DNA of 64,000 bases from Rhodococcus sp. Leaf247. GTDB lineage: Bacteria > Actinomycetota > Actinomycetes > Mycobacteriales > Mycobacteriaceae. The stretch covers positions 784,765 through 848,764 of the forward strand of contig NZ_LMRP01000001.1 in the NCBI RefSeq assembly GCF_001426185.1, read 5' to 3'. This document shows, piece by piece, positions 25,074 to 34,827 of this stretch. The position numbers were made by a program, and so were the translations under genes. How positions within the stretch are numbered: the first letter of the stretch is position 1; the number at the start of each line of letters is the position of its first letter. A model generated the notes under the pieces. It ran no database searches and was not told where the DNA came from. It saw nothing but the letters and a program-made list of their open reading frames with translations.

Positions 25074-26338
25074 TCCGATGCCTTTCTCTCTATGTCCGAC
25101 ACGGCATGGACGTCCGTGTCGCAGGGATCCTGGTGGTACTGACCGAACGGGTCGGCCCAGGTGGACCACCGCTCGGGGTGTCGCAGCTCGTCGTCGGTCA
25201 GCAGTGCGTCCGACAACGTCGCGTGGACGTGCTCGGGATCGGCCTCGTGGACGAGCACGACCAGGGACTGCGCGCGGTCACCGAAGTCGTCGTCCCATCC
25301 GAGTGCCGCGAGAGCCCGCCGCGCCGTCGGCACGTCCTCGTATTCGTCCGGCGTCATCGCCGCGAGCCACGATCCTGCCGAGGCGACCCGGAGTCCCCCG
25401 CCGGCCGATTCCAGCCACAACACGGCGTCGGGTTGGGTGGCCACCCACATCCGCCCACGCGTGGCGACGACGCCGTCGAGAAGTACGTCGATCGCCGCGT
25501 GCAGTCGTTCGGGATGGAACGGACGCCGATCGGCGAACTCCACGAGCGCGACGCCGCATTCGGACGACAGAGGAGGTTGACCGTCGAGCAGAGGCGCATG
25601 CGCGTCGTCGACGGCGCCGCGACGAGCCGTCGCAGGAACGCGGGACAGGAGTCCGCGAGGCGTCTCTCCTGGCAGGATCCACACCGCCGGAGCCCGCGGA
25701 GAGAGACGTTCGAGTACGGCGGCCAGTCTTGCCGCCTCCCATCGATCGACCCCGGTGTCGGCGACGACCAGCAGGTCGGCGCCGCGCACATTCCCCACCG
25801 CCACCTGCGCGACGGTGCGGTCGTCCAGCAGATCGACCGTCCCGTCGGGGAATGCCCGCTCGCCGACCAGCTCGTCACCCGTGGCGTCCGGGAGCCAGGT
25901 CGCGCTGTCGACGCAGCCGATGACCGCCTCGATCCGCACGTCGTGCGACGCGGGTGCGTCGACGCGTCCCACCATGCCGGTGACGACGGTGTTCTCCACG
26001 GCCCAGCAGATCGCCTCGACGTCGAGTGACGGATCTACTCGCACGACGATGCGGCGCACCGAAGAGTCGGTGGACGTCGACCGCAGCAGCGGCAGCAGAT
26101 CCTCGCGCAGCAGGCACGACACACAGCACCCCAGCCCGGCGAGATCGACCACGCGGGTGGTCACTGCGCCGTCGTCGCCCACTCGGACGGTTCGGCGGCG
26201 GACGACACCGACGGATGCGTCCGAGAGGTCGTGATGCAGGACCAGCGTGCCCTCGTCGTGCAGCGACGCGGTCACTGCTGCTCCCGGGTCCGCCGGTCCG
26301 CACACCAGGACCAATGGAGTCCTTCTGTCGGTCGCCAT
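25070..26338 (-). CDS. COG0523/CobW-family protein, Mrf-like (zinc-starvation ribosome factor)
   Basis: A 422-residue protein of the G3E/COG0523 family. The cysteine motif is [13 protein letters not shown] (Cys71, Cys72, Cys75). The C-terminal CobW_C-like domain is around 270-385. The normal P-loop is degenerate ([16 protein letters not shown] in place of GxxGxGKT), so GTPase activity is doubtful. In mycobacteria a protein of this kind in the same operon context (Rv0106/Mrf) recruits the hibernation factor MPY to zinc-free ribosomes. A zinc chaperone role is the alternative. First gene of the minus-strand operon, behind a Zur-like box. Confidence 0.82.
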   Translation of the reverse strand: MATDRRTPLVLVCGPADPGAAVTASLHDEGTLVLHHDLSDASVGVVRRRTVRVGDDGAVTTRVVDLAGLGCCVSCLLREDLLPLLRSTSTDSSVRRIVVRVDPSLDVEAICWAVENTVVTGMVGRVDAPASHDVRIEAVIGCVDSATWLPDATGDELVGERAFPDGTVDLLDDRTVAQVAVGNVRGADLLVVADTGVDRWEAARLAAVLERLSPRAPAVWILPGETPRGLLSRVPATARRGAVDDAHAPLLDGQPPLSSECGVALVEFADRRPFHPERLHAAIDVLLDGVVATRGRMWVATQPDAVLWLESAGGGLRVASAGSWLAAMTPDEYEDVPTARRALAALGWDDDFGDRAQSLVVLVHEADPEHVHATLSDALLTDDELRHPERWSTWADPFGQYHQDPCDTDVHAVSDIERKASE

Positions 26339-26366
26339 GGTCAGCGATCCCCCTCACGTTCTTTTT

Positions 26367-26381
26367 CGACAATGATTTTCA
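26367..26381. promoter_or_regulatory. Zur-like box, side of the COG0523 operon
   Basis: CGACAATGATTTTCA matches the palindrome TGAAAATGATTTTCA at 13 of 15 positions. It lies 29 bases upstream of the divergent start at 26338. The sequence around it is markedly AT-rich for this genome. Confidence 0.72.
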
Positions 26382-26421
26382 CTTACCGGCGTCCGAGCGT
26401 ACAGTCCGACGCAGCGCTTGT

Positions 26422-26436
26422 CGAAAACGATTATCA
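26422..26436. promoter_or_regulatory. Zur-like box, side of the rpmB2 operon
   Basis: CGAAAACGATTATCA matches TGAAAATGATTTTCA at 12 of 15 positions. It lies 30 bases upstream of the L28 start, which also has an AGGAAGG ribosome-binding site. With the first box it allows zinc-dependent repression of both operons. Confidence 0.72.
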
Positions 26437-26466
26437 ACAAGGCGATTGCCAACAGGAAGGACCGCG

Positions 26467-26703
26467 ATGTCCGCGCACTGCGATGTCACCGGCCGGGTAC
26501 CGAGCTTCGGGAAGACCGTGTCGCATTCCCACCACCGCACGAGTCGGCGATGGGATCCCAACATCCAGAAGAAGACCTACTACGTGCCCAGCCTCGGTCG
26601 ACGCGTCCGACTCACCGTGTCGGCGAAGGGCATCAAGACCATCGACCGTGACGGCATCGACTCGGTGATCACGCGGCTGCGCGCCGCAGGAAGGACGTTC
26701 TGA
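26467..26703 (+). CDS. rpmB2: Ribosomal protein L28, zinc-free paralogue
   Basis: A 78-residue protein, [23 protein letters not shown] near the start. It has a single cysteine (Cys5), so it cannot form the CXXC zinc site of the zinc-binding form. It is the first gene of a four-gene set of alternative ribosomal proteins (L28, L33, S14, S18), the same set and order as in mycobacteria. Large-subunit protein induced when zinc is low. Confidence 0.93.
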   Translation: MSAHCDVTGRVPSFGKTVSHSHHRTSRRWDPNIQKKTYYVPSLGRRVRLTVSAKGIKTIDRDGIDSVITRLRAAGRTF

Positions 26704-26704
26704 C

Positions 26705-26875
26705 ATGGCGTCGAAAAGCACCGATGTCCGGCCGATCGTGAAACTGAAGTCCACTGCCGGCACCGGCTACACCTACGTGACCCGCAAGAACCGTCGCAAC
26801 GACCCCGACCGCCTCGTCCTGAAGAAGTACGACCCGGTCGTCCGACGACACGTCGATTTCCGGGAGGAACGCTGA
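26705..26875 (+). CDS. rpmG2: Ribosomal protein L33, zinc-free paralogue
   Basis: A 56-residue protein, [19 protein letters not shown] at the start and [17 protein letters not shown] at the end. It has the core [19 protein letters not shown] and no cysteines. It starts one base after the L28 stop and shares its last base with the S14 ATG, so the set is translationally coupled. Confidence 0.94.
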   Translation: MASKSTDVRPIVKLKSTAGTGYTYVTRKNRRNDPDRLVLKKYDPVVRRHVDFREER

Positions 26876-27180
26876 TGGCCAAGAAGTCGAAGATCGCGCG
26901 GAACGACCAGCGAGCCGTCGTCGTCGCTCGCTGGGCGAGCAGACGACACGAGCTGAAGGAGCTGATCCGTCGGCCCTCGACGAGCGCCGCGGACCGCGAA
27001 GCAGCCCTCCGGGCTCTCCAGCGTCTACCGCGCGATGCGAGTCCGGTAAGATTGCGCAATCGAGACGCTGCGGACGGACGACCGCGCGGGTATCTCCGGA
27101 AATTCGGACTGTCCCGCATCGGCGTTCGAGAACGAGCACATCGCGGGGAACTACCCGGCGTCCACAAGAGCAGCTGGTGA
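26875..27180 (+). CDS. rpsN2: Ribosomal protein S14, long zinc-free form
   Basis: A 101-residue protein with [20 protein letters not shown] at the start and the conserved [28 protein letters not shown]. The zinc-binding short form has CXXC; this one has no cysteine. Small-subunit head protein, part of the zinc-sparing set. Confidence 0.95.
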   Translation: MAKKSKIARNDQRAVVVARWASRRHELKELIRRPSTSAADREAALRALQRLPRDASPVRLRNRDAADGRPRGYLRKFGLSRIGVRERAHRGELPGVHKSSW

Positions 27181-27195
27181 AAGAGTGGAGAGAAC

Positions 27196-27450
27196 ATGGC
27201 AGTGAAGAGGGCTCCGTCCAAGAAGGGCAAGGACGATGCGAATCGCAAGCCCAAGAAGAACCCGCTGATCGCGGCAGGTATCACCGAGGTCGACTACAAG
27301 GATGTGAACCTGCTCCGTCAGTTCATCTCCGACCGCGGCAAGATCCGTAGCCGTCGCGTCACCGGACTCACCCCGCAGCAGCAGCGTCAGGTCGCCACCG
27401 CCGTGCGCAACGCACGTGAGATGGCGCTCCTCCCGTTCACCACTCGCTGA
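27196..27450 (+). CDS. rpsR2: Ribosomal protein S18, zinc-free paralogue
   Basis: An 84-residue protein with the S18 core [22 protein letters not shown] and [29 protein letters not shown]. There are no cysteines. It has its own ribosome-binding site (GAGAG) after a 15-base gap. Last of the alternative ribosomal set; I see no convincing hairpin terminator before the next gene. Confidence 0.95.
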   Translation: MAVKRAPSKKGKDDANRKPKKNPLIAAGITEVDYKDVNLLRQFISDRGKIRSRRVTGLTPQQQRQVATAVRNAREMALLPFTTR

Positions 27451-27480
27451 GTGCAGGCCGGTAGGGGCTGAGGCCCTTCC

Positions 27481-28407
27481 GTGTCAGGAGTTCTCGCCGG
27501 ATTCACCGTCATCTTCGTGGTCATCTTCATCGGCTACGTCGTCGCACGTACCCACGTGCTCGGTGAGTCCGGCGGTCTCGTTCTGGGGCGGATGGTGTTC
27601 TTCGTCGCCACACCCGCCCTGCTGTTCGACACTCTCGCGCGCGCCGACCTGTCGGTGATCTTCTCCCCCACCTTGGCCATCACCGCGGTGGGGGCCTTGA
27701 TCGTGGGCGCGATCTCCCTGATCATCGCTCTGACGGTGACCAAGCGCGGCCTCCCGGAGGCGACCATCGGCGCCCTCGCCGCGTCGTACGTCAACGCGGC
27801 CAACCTCGGCATACCCATCGCCGTGTACGTCCTGGGCGACGCCTCGTTCGTCGCGCCGCTGCTGCTGTTCCAGATCATGATCTACTCGCCGTTGGCGCTG
27901 ACGGTTCTCGACGTGTCGACGTCGTCGAAGGACGCGTCGTTCCTCGGGATAGTCGCAGCGCCGTTCAAGAATCCGATCGTCCTCGCCGGATTGGCGGGCC
28001 TCGCCCTCGCGATCACCGGGTTCACCCTCCCCGATCCCGTCATGCAGCCGTTCACGCTGCTCGGTGGCGCCAGCGTGCCGGGGGCACTGCTGGCATTCGG
28101 GATGTCGCTGTACGGCGTCAAGGTCCTCGAGCGTGGTGCCGGCCCTCGTCGGGACGTCGCGCTCGCGTCGTTCCTCAAGATGGCGGTCCTGCCGGTGCTG
28201 ACCTACGCGCTGGCGCGATGGGGCTGGAACCTGGACGGGCACGACCTGTTCGCCGTCGTCGTGATCGCCGCTCTGCCCACCGCGCAGAACGTCTTCGTCT
28301 ACGCCACCCGCTACGGCCGGGGCACGGTCCTGGCGCGCGACACGGCCTTCGTCACCACGATCGTGTCCATCCCGGTCATCGCCGTCGTCGCCGCGCTGCT
28401 CGCCTAG
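27481..28407 (+). CDS. AEC (auxin efflux carrier) family transporter
   Basis: A 308-residue membrane protein with about 9-10 helices in two halves. It has MVFFVATPALLFDTLARADLS near 36-56, NAANLGIPIAVYVLGD in the middle and ALPTAQNVFVYATRYGRG near the C-terminus, the Pfam Mem_trans pattern. Bacterial members export organic acids such as malate or malonate; the substrate here is unknown. The GTG start follows the S18 stop by 30 bases, so it may be read from the zinc-responsive operon. Confidence 0.83.
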   Translation: MSGVLAGFTVIFVVIFIGYVVARTHVLGESGGLVLGRMVFFVATPALLFDTLARADLSVIFSPTLAITAVGALIVGAISLIIALTVTKRGLPEATIGALAASYVNAANLGIPIAVYVLGDASFVAPLLLFQIMIYSPLALTVLDVSTSSKDASFLGIVAAPFKNPIVLAGLAGLALAITGFTLPDPVMQPFTLLGGASVPGALLAFGMSLYGVKVLERGAGPRRDVALASFLKMAVLPVLTYALARWGWNLDGHDLFAVVVIAALPTAQNVFVYATRYGRGTVLARDTAFVTTIVSIPVIAVVAALLA

Positions 28408-28434
28408 TCCGGAAACCGCGCTACCGTGGAGGCC

Positions 28435-28896
28435 ATGAGGTCGTTCGCGTTGGGGTTGCTGATGTGTCTCGCACTCGGCGGCTGCGGATCCTCCGACTCC
28501 ACCGAGCCCACCGACATCGAGACGGGGGCGGCCACGCCGACCGATCTGGTACCCGTTCCCGGGTCACCTCCGGTCCCCCACCAGGTCGCCGCCGACCAGG
28601 TCGGCACCTCGTTCACCCCGGGCGCATCCCTCATCATGGCGCAGTCCACTCCGTTCGAGGCGTGGACACCGTTGCCCGGCAACCGCATCGCCGTGCACTT
28701 CGTCACCGGTACTCCCGAGTGCTACGGCGCCGATGCGACCGTGGTGGAGACCGAAGAATCGGTCACCGTCACGGTGCGCACCGGCACCCTCGAATCGGCG
28801 AAGAACAAGTCCTGCATCATGATCGCCGTCTACGGAACGATGGAGCTGCAACTCGCCGCACCCGTCGGCACACGCACCGTCCTCAACGGAATGTGA
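28435..28896 (+). CDS. Small secreted lipoprotein, function unknown
   Basis: A 153-residue protein with a signal peptide and lipobox LALGGC (Cys17), followed by a Thr/Pro-rich linker to about residue 55 and a compact domain. Cysteines in TPECYGAD and KNKSCIMI probably form a disulfide. No family is recognised. The ATG at 28435 is preferred because TACCGT (28422-28427) is a -10 element 7 bases before it, giving a leaderless transcript. The GTG at 28426 would lie inside or next to the -10. Its stop abuts the convergent VWA gene. Confidence 0.75.
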   Translation: MRSFALGLLMCLALGGCGSSDSTEPTDIETGAATPTDLVPVPGSPPVPHQVAADQVGTSFTPGASLIMAQSTPFEAWTPLPGNRIAVHFVTGTPECYGADATVVETEESVTVTVRTGTLESAKNKSCIMIAVYGTMELQLAAPVGTRTVLNGM

Positions 28897-30858
28897 TCAG
28901 CGCTTCCTCCGGGCCGTGAGGTAGTCGCTGACCACGGCGGCACCGAGACCGTCGAGGTCCGGCGCGATGACCCTGCCGCCCACACGATGCGCCATCCGAT
29001 CGACGACGCGGGCCAGACCCGGATCGTCACCCAACCGGAAGATGGTCACCTGGGCGCCGATCTTGGCCAGCGTGTCGAGCTCGCGCACCGTCAACCCCAG
29101 TGTTCGGGGATGCGGCGGGTAGTCGAAGAACGCGTGGCCGTCGGGCTCGAGGTGTGCCGTCGGCTCACCGTCGGTGACGATCAGGACCACCGGCTGCGCG
29201 TTCGGATTCCGCCGAAGATGCTTGACCGCCAACATCAACGCGTGGTGCAGGTTGGTTCCCTGGTCCCACGCCCCGTCGAGACCGGCGAGTTCCGACGGCG
29301 TCAGTGTCTGCGCGTGGCGCCCGAAGCCGATCATCGTCAGGTCGTCCCCGCGGAATCGGGTGCTCACGAGGTGATTCAGCGCGAGAGCGGTGCGCTTCAT
29401 CGGCACCCACCGACCCTCCATGACCATCGAGAACGACGTGTCCACCAACAGCGCGACCGCTGCCTGTGACCGTTGCTCGGTCTCGCTGATCTCGACATCC
29501 GTCACCGCCAGTCGGACCCCCGCACTGCTGTCCGTCGCGGGATCGGCAGCAGTCCGCAGCACCGCGTTGGTCACCGTCCGCACGACGTCCCACGGCTCGG
29601 TGTCGCCGAATTCCCACGTGCGCGACGCACCTGTCGGTTCGCCCATCGCGCCGGCCCGTCGTGTGTCCCGCTCGCCCCGTCGGGACGCGATACTGCCGGC
29701 GACATCCTTCAGCGCCGACTGTCCCAACTGCCGCATGGCTTTCGGCGACAACCGCCACTGCCCGTCGGCGCCCTTGTCGAGGAAACCTTCCCGCTGCAAC
29801 GCCTTCTCGAGATCGGCCAACGTGCGAGCGTCGGCCGCCGCTTCCGGTCCCAGCTGACGCAGCAGGGCGTCGGCATCGATGTCGTCCAGCGCCGCACCGT
29901 TGTACTGCTGGGACAACTGATCTCCCAGCTCCTCCAGTTCGGCGATGTCCTGCAGGACGCCGGTACCGTCTCCGAGACCCATACCCTCCTGGCCACGGAA
30001 CTTCTGCGCTCCGTCCCAGTCCTCGCCGGGGCGTGCGGACTGGAGGTTCTGATCCAGGCGTGCCAGCTGATCCATCAGCTCCTGGCTGCCGAAGGCTTGC
30101 TGCGCCAAGGCATCGAGCTCCGCCCGCTGCTCGGGAGACAGTGAGTTCCGCAGCCGCTGCGCCGCCGCGGATCGTTCGGCCAGCGCATCGATGAGGTCGT
30201 CGATCGTCTCCGGATTCTCCGGGAAGTGCTGCCCGTGCTCCTGCATGAACTTCTCGAACTGCTCGTCCGTGTTCTCACCGCGGCCGTGAGCGTCGAGCAG
30301 ATCGTTGAGGTCGGACAACATCTTTGCGACCGCGGCGCGATCTTCCTCGGTCGCTCCTTCGAGCGCCTGCTTCATACCCTTGAAGCGTTGGTCGAGAACC
30401 TCGCGTCCCAGCAGATCCTTGATCTTCTCGAAGTTCTCGCGAGCCTCACTGCTGCGCCAGTCGTAGTCGGACAGCTCCTGCACGGCCTGCGCCGTCGACG
30501 GTGGGAGTTCCGCGATCTGCATCTCCTGGAACCGGGCATCGTCGTCGAGGGCACGAGCCAGCGTCTTGCGCTCCTCGAGCACGGCCTTGTCCAGCAGTTC
30601 GCGCACTTCCTGCAGCGTGCCGTCGAGATTCTTGTTCTTCAGGAGTTCGCGACGACGCCGGTTCGCGCGCGCCGCCAGGTCGTCGAGACCCGTCATGTTC
30701 TTCGTGCCGCGTCGCAGCATCTCCTGCAGGGCGCGACGAGGAGACGAGCCCTCCAGCACGTCCTGCCCGATCGCGTCGAGCGCTTCACGGAGATCGACCG
30801 GTGGCGCGAGTGGGTCCGGACCGTCGACATAGGGGCCGTACCGGGAATTACCTGCCAT
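28897..30858 (-). CDS. VWA-domain protein paired with a MoxR/ChlI-type ATPase
   Basis: A 653-residue cytoplasmic protein. The N-terminal 400 residues are charged and helical (long coiled segments, ELLKNKNLDGTLQEVRELLDKAVL). The C-terminal von Willebrand A domain (about 455-650) has a metal-site motif DTSFSMVMEG near residue 473, plus TDGEPT. It corresponds to mycobacterial Rv0959. VWA proteins of this kind work with an AAA+ partner in metal insertion or protein remodelling, and the substrate is unknown. The ATG overlaps the stop of the ATPase gene (ATGA), so the two products are made together. Confidence 0.85.
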   Translation of the reverse strand: MAGNSRYGPYVDGPDPLAPPVDLREALDAIGQDVLEGSSPRRALQEMLRRGTKNMTGLDDLAARANRRRRELLKNKNLDGTLQEVRELLDKAVLEERKTLARALDDDARFQEMQIAELPPSTAQAVQELSDYDWRSSEARENFEKIKDLLGREVLDQRFKGMKQALEGATEEDRAAVAKMLSDLNDLLDAHGRGENTDEQFEKFMQEHGQHFPENPETIDDLIDALAERSAAAQRLRNSLSPEQRAELDALAQQAFGSQELMDQLARLDQNLQSARPGEDWDGAQKFRGQEGMGLGDGTGVLQDIAELEELGDQLSQQYNGAALDDIDADALLRQLGPEAAADARTLADLEKALQREGFLDKGADGQWRLSPKAMRQLGQSALKDVAGSIASRRGERDTRRAGAMGEPTGASRTWEFGDTEPWDVVRTVTNAVLRTAADPATDSSAGVRLAVTDVEISETEQRSQAAVALLVDTSFSMVMEGRWVPMKRTALALNHLVSTRFRGDDLTMIGFGRHAQTLTPSELAGLDGAWDQGTNLHHALMLAVKHLRRNPNAQPVVLIVTDGEPTAHLEPDGHAFFDYPPHPRTLGLTVRELDTLAKIGAQVTIFRLGDDPGLARVVDRMAHRVGGRVIAPDLDGLGAAVVSDYLTARRKR

Positions 30859-32246
30859 CAGCTGTACACCGTCTGCCCGTCGTCCCCGGTGTCCTTTCCG
30901 ATGCGCCGGGCAAGGTACAGACCTTCGAGTGCCAGCTCGACTGCCGCGGCGCGCTCACCGTCGGACGTCGCCCCGAGTCGCTCCGAAAGCTCGTCGAGCA
31001 CAGGCAGATCCGGCAACTCGTCGAGAAGGACCTTGGCGGTGACACGGTCGCCCGTCACCACGGGCTCGCCCTGCTCGACAGCGGTGACCAACGAACTCAG
31101 GTCGATGCCGCCCAGCAGATCGCGGGCGGTGTCCGCGGTCGCACGTCGCAGCAGGTGGTTCAAAACCTCGATCTCTCGGCCTTCCTCGCCGGACTCGAAC
31201 TCGACCTTGCCGCGCAGCACGTCGACGATCGTCTGCGTGTCCACGGGACGCGCTACCGGATCGGCTTCGCCGAGGACCGCAGCGCGGTGAACGGCTGCGG
31301 CGCCGACGGTCTCGGCAGCGGCGACGGCGAATCGAGCGGAGACGCCCGAGCGCTGATCGACCGACGCGGATTCGCGCAGCAACCGGGTGAACCGGGCGAG
31401 CACTTCGAGAACGTGTCCCGGAACGGTAGCCGTCAGGTCGGCTTCCTGCTCGATGACTGCAATCTCGTCCGCCAGCAGGATGGGGTAGTGCGTGCGGATC
31501 TCGGCGCCGAAGCGGTCCTTGAGCGGGGTGATGATGCGCCCTCGGTTGGTGTAGTCCTCGGGGTTGGCGCTGGCGACGAGCAGTACGTCGAGCGGCAGCC
31601 GCACGGTGTAGCCACGGATCTGGATGTCCCGCTCCTCCATGACGTTCAGGAGCGAGACCTGGATGCGCTCCGCGAGGTCGGGGAGTTCGTTGATCGCGAC
31701 GATGCCGCGGTGGGTGCGGGGAACGAGGCCGAAGTGGATGGTCTCCGGGTCTCCCAGGCTGCGGCCCTCCGCGACCTTCACGGGATCGACGTCGCCGACG
31801 AGGTCCGCCACGGACGTGTCGGGGGTGGCCAGCTTCTCGGAGTACCGCTCCGAACGGTGCCGCCAGGCGACCGGGAGGTCGTCTCCCAGTTCCGCCGCGC
31901 GCCGGATCGAGGCCGGAGTGATGGGGTCGTAGGGATGCTCGCCGAGCTCGGAGCCGTCGATGACGGGGGTCCACTCGTCGAGCAGCGTCGCGAGGGTTCG
32001 GAGCAGGCGGGTCTTGCCCTGTCCTCGCTCGCCGAGGAGGACGACGTCGTGTTGTGCGAGGAGGGCTCTTTCGAGTTGCGGGAGCACCGTGTTCTCGAAG
32101 CCGAGGATGCCGGGCCAGGCGTCCCGGCCTTCCCGCAGAGCGTCGAGGAGGTTGTCGCGGAGTTCGTTCTTGACGGATTTCTGAACGTGTCCCGAGGCGC
32201 GGAGTTCACCGAGCGTGGTCGGGCGGGATTCTGAAGACGAAGTCAC
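30858..32246 (-). CDS. MoxR/magnesium-chelatase-like AAA+ ATPase
   Basis: A 462-residue AAA+ protein. Walker A is GERGQGKT (72-79). A Walker B-like region lies in RGIVAINELPDL, followed by sensor-1 VLLVASANPEDY. The insert typical of magnesium-chelatase subunit I homologues is present. It corresponds to mycobacterial Rv0958. No bacteriochlorophyll genes are nearby, so it is not a true chelatase. It most likely remodels a target with its VWA partner encoded immediately downstream. Confidence 0.87.
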   Translation of the reverse strand: MTSSSESRPTTLGELRASGHVQKSVKNELRDNLLDALREGRDAWPGILGFENTVLPQLERALLAQHDVVLLGERGQGKTRLLRTLATLLDEWTPVIDGSELGEHPYDPITPASIRRAAELGDDLPVAWRHRSERYSEKLATPDTSVADLVGDVDPVKVAEGRSLGDPETIHFGLVPRTHRGIVAINELPDLAERIQVSLLNVMEERDIQIRGYTVRLPLDVLLVASANPEDYTNRGRIITPLKDRFGAEIRTHYPILLADEIAVIEQEADLTATVPGHVLEVLARFTRLLRESASVDQRSGVSARFAVAAAETVGAAAVHRAAVLGEADPVARPVDTQTIVDVLRGKVEFESGEEGREIEVLNHLLRRATADTARDLLGGIDLSSLVTAVEQGEPVVTGDRVTAKVLLDELPDLPVLDELSERLGATSDGERAAAVELALEGLYLARRIGKDTGDDGQTVYS

Positions 32247-32294
32247 CTCTCCAACGTACGAGCCTCCACGCGTTTCGGCACGTTCTCCTGCCGG

Positions 32295-32642
32295 TCAGTG
32301 CCCGGAAGGGTCCGTCAGACTCTTGCCCTCGGCGTTCTTGACGCGTTTGCGTTCGAGCAGCACGACGGCGAGACCTGCGGCCCACAGCACGACAGCCGCC
32401 GGGAAGCAGATCATCGCCCATCCTTCGAAGCCGCCGCCGGCCGCGGTGAGTCCGAGGCCGAGAGCGCCGAGTCCGAGGGCGATCAGGAAGTACCCCGGCC
32501 AGTTCCGCGCATCCGCGATGGCCTCACCGGCGTGCGCGCGGAAGGTGCGCTCCTCGTCGCGCGGCTCCCGTTCGGAGCTGCCTTCCTTGACTCCACCATC
32601 CGGGTCGCCGCTGGCCTGGCTGTCACGGTGCCGATCTGTCAT
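32295..32642 (-). CDS. Small two-helix membrane protein, function unknown
   Basis: A 115-residue protein. A highly charged N-terminal 45 residues are followed by two membrane helices (about 50-70 and 75-95), with GYFLIALGLGALGLGLTAAGG between polar ends, and a short basic tail. No family is recognised. It precedes the ATPase gene by 48 bases on the same strand and may be co-transcribed with it. Confidence 0.7.
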   Translation of the reverse strand: MTDRHRDSQASGDPDGGVKEGSSEREPRDEERTFRAHAGEAIADARNWPGYFLIALGLGALGLGLTAAGGGFEGWAMICFPAAVVLWAAGLAVVLLERKRVKNAEGKSLTDPSGH

Positions 32643-32709
32643 GGCCCGCGTCTACCCTCGCTGAGAACGGACCAAACTCCCTCGTACCCGATTCCCGGGA
32701 AAACTCGGT

Positions 32710-32715
32710 AACGTC
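32710..32715 (+). promoter_or_regulatory. -10 element of the glutathione peroxidase gene
   Basis: TAACGT ends 5 bases before the GTG at 32721, predicting an mRNA that begins at the start codon. Confidence 0.5.
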
Positions 32716-32720
32716 GAGAG

Positions 32721-33212
32721 GTGACCCAGACCAGTGCATACGACTTCACCGCCACGACCATCGACGGCGAGCCCGTCGACCTCGCCGACTACAAGGGCAA
32801 GCCCCTTCTGATCGTCAACACCGCATCGCAGTGTGGGTTCACCCCGCAGTACGAGGGACTCGAGGTCCTGAACAAGACGTACGCACCGAAGGGCCTGGTC
32901 ATCCTCGGTTTCCCGTGTGACCAGTTCGGACACCAGGAGCCGGGTGACGCGGAGGAGATCAAGAACTTCTGCTCCCTGCGCTACGACGTCACCTTCCCGC
33001 TGCACGAGAAGATCGAGGTCAACGGAGACGGCGCGCATCCGCTGTACAAGTGGTTGCGTGAACAGAAGTCGGGCATGCTCGGCAGCCGCATCAAGTGGAA
33101 CTTCACCAAGTTCCTCGTCGACGCCGACGGCCAGGTGGTCGACCGTTTCGGGCCGACCACCAAGCCGGAGAAGCTGGCCAAGCCCATCGAGAAGGTCCTC
33201 GGCGGGTCCTGA
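32721..33212 (+). CDS. Glutathione peroxidase-family thiol peroxidase
   Basis: A 163-residue thioredoxin-fold enzyme reducing hydroperoxides. The peroxidatic cysteine is Cys38 in NTASQCGFTPQYEGLE. A second cysteine lies in GFPCDQFGHQEPG and the Trp/Asn part of the tetrad in IKWNFTKFLVD. A further cysteine, in KNFCSLRYDV, is the usual resolving position for thioredoxin-dependent members. Since actinobacteria use mycothiol and lack glutathione, thioredoxin is the likely reductant. GTG start, leaderless. Monocistronic between divergent and convergent neighbours. Confidence 0.92.
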   Translation: MTQTSAYDFTATTIDGEPVDLADYKGKPLLIVNTASQCGFTPQYEGLEVLNKTYAPKGLVILGFPCDQFGHQEPGDAEEIKNFCSLRYDVTFPLHEKIEVNGDGAHPLYKWLREQKSGMLGSRIKWNFTKFLVDADGQVVDRFGPTTKPEKLAKPIEKVLGGS

Positions 33213-33234
33213 CCGTTCGGTTCCCCGCGAGAGG

Positions 33235-34827
33235 TCAGTGGGCGAAGTGACGCGAGCCGGTGAGGTACATCGTCACACCGGCCTCGCGCGCGGCGTCCAC
33301 GACCTCGTTGTCGCGGATCGACCCACCGGGCTGCACGACGGCGGCCACACCCGCGGCGGCGAGGATCTGGAAACCGTCCGGGAACGGGAAGAAGGCGTCG
33401 GACGCGGCGACCGCACCGGTGGTGCGGTCCCCGGCGCGGCGCACTGCCAACTCCGCTGAGTCGACTCGGTTGACCTGTCCCATCCCGACCCCGACCGAGG
33501 CACCGTCGGCGGCGATGAGGATGGCGTTGGACTTGACCGCACGGCACGCACGCCACGCGAACTGCAGGTCCGCCAGAGTCGCCTCGTCGGCGGGCTCACC
33601 GACCGCCAGAGTCCACCCCGACGGGTCGTCGCCCTCGGCGTCGAGAAGGTCGCGATCCTGGAGAAGGAGTCCGCCGGAAATCTGCTTGATCTCCGGCGTC
33701 GGCTGAGGTGGCTCGCAGATCAGCACACGGATGTTCTTCTTGCGCTGCAGAACTCCCAAGGCACCGTCCGCGTAGGACGGCGCGATGATGACCTCGGTGA
33801 AGATCTCCGCGACCTGCTCGGCCATCTCGACGGTGATCTCGCGGTTGGAGGCGATCACGCCGCCGTAGGCGCTGACCGGGTCGCACGCGTGCGCCTTGCG
33901 GTGAGCCTCCGCGATGGAGTCGGTGGTCGAGACGGCGATGCCGCACGGGTTGGCGTGCTTGATGATGGCGACGCACGGCAACTCGTGGTCGTACGCGGCG
34001 CGCCACGCGGCGTCACCGTCGGTGAAGTTGTTGTAGGACATCTCCTTGCCGTGCACCTGCTCGGCGCGCGCGATTCCGGCGGGGGCCGACGGGTCGACGT
34101 ACAGGGCGCCGGCCTGGTGCGGGTTCTCGCCGTAGCGCAGAACCGACGCGCGGTCGTAGGTGGCGCCCATCCACGCCGGGAAGTGCTCGGAGTCGTCGGT
34201 GACGAGCACGTCGGTCATCCACGACGCGACCGCCACGTCGTACGCCGCCGTGTGCTGAAAAGCGTTCGCGGCGAGGGCGATACGTTCGTCCAGCGAGAAG
34301 CCACCGGCCGAGACGGCAGTCAGGACGTCGTCGTAGCGGGCGGGGTCGACGACCACGGCGACCGACGGGTGGTTCTTGGCCGCGGCACGCACCATCGACG
34401 GGCCACCGATGTCGATCTGCTCGACGCACTCGTCGGGGGATGCACCCGATGCGACGGTGTCGGTGAACGGATACAGATTGACGACGACCAGTTCGAACGG
34501 CGCGACACCCAGTTCCTCGAGCTGAGCGAGGTGCTCCGGCTTGCGCGTGTCCGCCAGAACGCCGGCATGGACGCGCGGGTGCAGCGTCTTCACACGGCCG
34601 TCGAGAGTCTCCGGGAAGCCAGTCAGGTCCTCCACGCGCGTCACCGGCACCCCGGCAGCGGCGATCTTGGCGGCCGTCGACCCGGTGGACACGATCTCGA
34701 CTCCCGCAGCATGGAGTCCCACGGCGAGCTCCTCGAGCCCGGTCTTGTCGTACACGCTGACCAGAGCGCGCGTGACTGCTCGCTGATTCACTGGGCTATT
34801 CACTGGGGATCTGAGCCTTTCGTCCAT
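33235..34827 (-). CDS. purH: Bifunctional AICAR formyltransferase / IMP cyclohydrolase
   Basis: Catalyses the last two steps of purine synthesis, AICAR to FAICAR to IMP. About 530 residues. The N-terminal IMP cyclohydrolase/MGS-like domain has [27 protein letters not shown]. The C-terminal transformylase has [25 protein letters not shown] and [11 protein letters not shown]. The ATG at 34827 with GGAG 9 bases upstream is chosen; in-frame GTGs at 34803 and 34791 are alternatives closer to the usual N-terminus. It overlaps the purN gene by 32 bases and is co-transcribed with it. Confidence 0.93.
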   Translation of the reverse strand: MDERLRSPVNSPVNQRAVTRALVSVYDKTGLEELAVGLHAAGVEIVSTGSTAAKIAAAGVPVTRVEDLTGFPETLDGRVKTLHPRVHAGVLADTRKPEHLAQLEELGVAPFELVVVNLYPFTDTVASGASPDECVEQIDIGGPSMVRAAAKNHPSVAVVVDPARYDDVLTAVSAGGFSLDERIALAANAFQHTAAYDVAVASWMTDVLVTDDSEHFPAWMGATYDRASVLRYGENPHQAGALYVDPSAPAGIARAEQVHGKEMSYNNFTDGDAAWRAAYDHELPCVAIIKHANPCGIAVSTTDSIAEAHRKAHACDPVSAYGGVIASNREITVEMAEQVAEIFTEVIIAPSYADGALGVLQRKKNIRVLICEPPQPTPEIKQISGGLLLQDRDLLDAEGDDPSGWTLAVGEPADEATLADLQFAWRACRAVKSNAILIAADGASVGVGMGQVNRVDSAELAVRRAGDRTTGAVAASDAFFPFPDGFQILAAAGVAAVVQPGGSIRDNEVVDAAREAGVTMYLTGSRHFAH

